Assembly: GCA_934045905.1 (NCBI GenBank)
Contig: OW203771.1
Location: 2,108,001 to 2,172,000 of the forward strand
Origin: Leuctra nigra
Taxonomy: Eukaryota > Arthropoda > Insecta > Plecoptera > Leuctridae
Length of the DNA stretch: 64,000 nucleotides
Direction: 5' to 3'
Below, piece after piece: positions 63,721-64,000 of the stretch (its first letter is position 1; the number at the start of each line of letters is the position of its first letter). The translations under genes and the position numbers were made by a program. A model generated the notes under the pieces. The model searched no databases. It was given only the letters and a program-made list of their open reading frames with translations, and had not been told where the DNA came from.

Positions 63721-64000
63721 CAAAGAAGATTGCGAATTGAATTCCAACTTGATTTTCGGGCTTCTTTTCGGTCTGGTTTGCCTTGCAGTTATTTTCTTCG
63801 ATTGCCTAACATGAAATTATACATCAGGTCTATTGTTCAGGCGGCATGACGCCATGTAAGCCAACAACTTGTCGCGGAACTTGCATTGCCTCGGGGACCA
63901 ATGCAGGTGTAAGTGTTCTCCAGGGCAGCATTCCGCGCGATGCAAGCGCCTAGGTTCACGCCGGACACCAGGAGAATACCATGCACGAGCGCGGGTCCCG
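63721..64000. other. Spacer, GC-rich at the window end
   Basis: 63850-64000 is GC-rich. The last 22 bp, CCATGCACGAGC then GCGGGTCCCG, resemble the CCATGCACGAGCAGGGGTGCCG segment of the 99-bp unit, so another array of that family may begin at the edge. Confidence 0.35.

Overview
The window looks like gene-poor, AT-rich nuclear DNA of an animal, most likely an insect. A hemipteran or related insect is my guess from the repeat style (dense foldback MITEs, a tRNA-derived SINE with an ATC-rich tail, frequent GGTACCTACC-like motifs), but no gene fixes the taxon. I find no intact protein-coding gene, no rRNA gene and no convincing functional tRNA gene. Almost every long open frame lies inside a repeat or a short-period minisatellite. 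The only recognisable protein relic is a broken non-LTR reverse-transcriptase fragment near 50.7 kb.

Layout. 0-14 kb: scattered SINE copies, several foldback families (called A to Q here), one PIF/Harbinger-like MITE with a TTA target duplication, and unique AT-rich spacers. 14.56-19.14 kb: a tandem satellite of 27 near-identical 170-bp units, unusually CpG-dense. 19.1-29.5 kb: nested foldback elements, a 0.68-kb long inverted repeat, TTAA-flanked elements, a 635-bp hAT-like element with a perfect 8-bp duplication, and a Tyr-like tRNA-derived cloverleaf. 29.5-39.5 kb: SINEs, a 15-bp minisatellite, three more hAT-like elements and a Tc1/mariner-like MITE. 39.54-41.69 kb: a 2.15-kb inverted repeat with arms of about 0.9 kb. 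42-52 kb: more foldbacks, SINEs and the RT relic. 52.30-59.18 kb: a 6.9-kb Foldback-like element whose inverted arms are tandem arrays of a 135/144-bp unit, flanked by an exact 9-bp target duplication. 59-64 kb: a 99-bp minisatellite, a further hAT-like element, a further TTAA foldback and SINEs.

How the parts relate. The window records layered transposition. At least 24 SINE pieces share one body sequence. Element G sits in a copy of F, C in a copy of D, hAT-like elements in SINEs and in the core of the 6.9-kb element, and A in a copy of I. The 6.9-kb element is the best candidate for something undescribed: it joins satellite biology (homogenised tandem arms) with cut-and-paste transposition (terminal inverted repeats plus 9-bp duplication) and carries no transposase. 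Family letters are labels for this window only. All superfamily names rest on TIR and target-duplication patterns, because no transposase is present.
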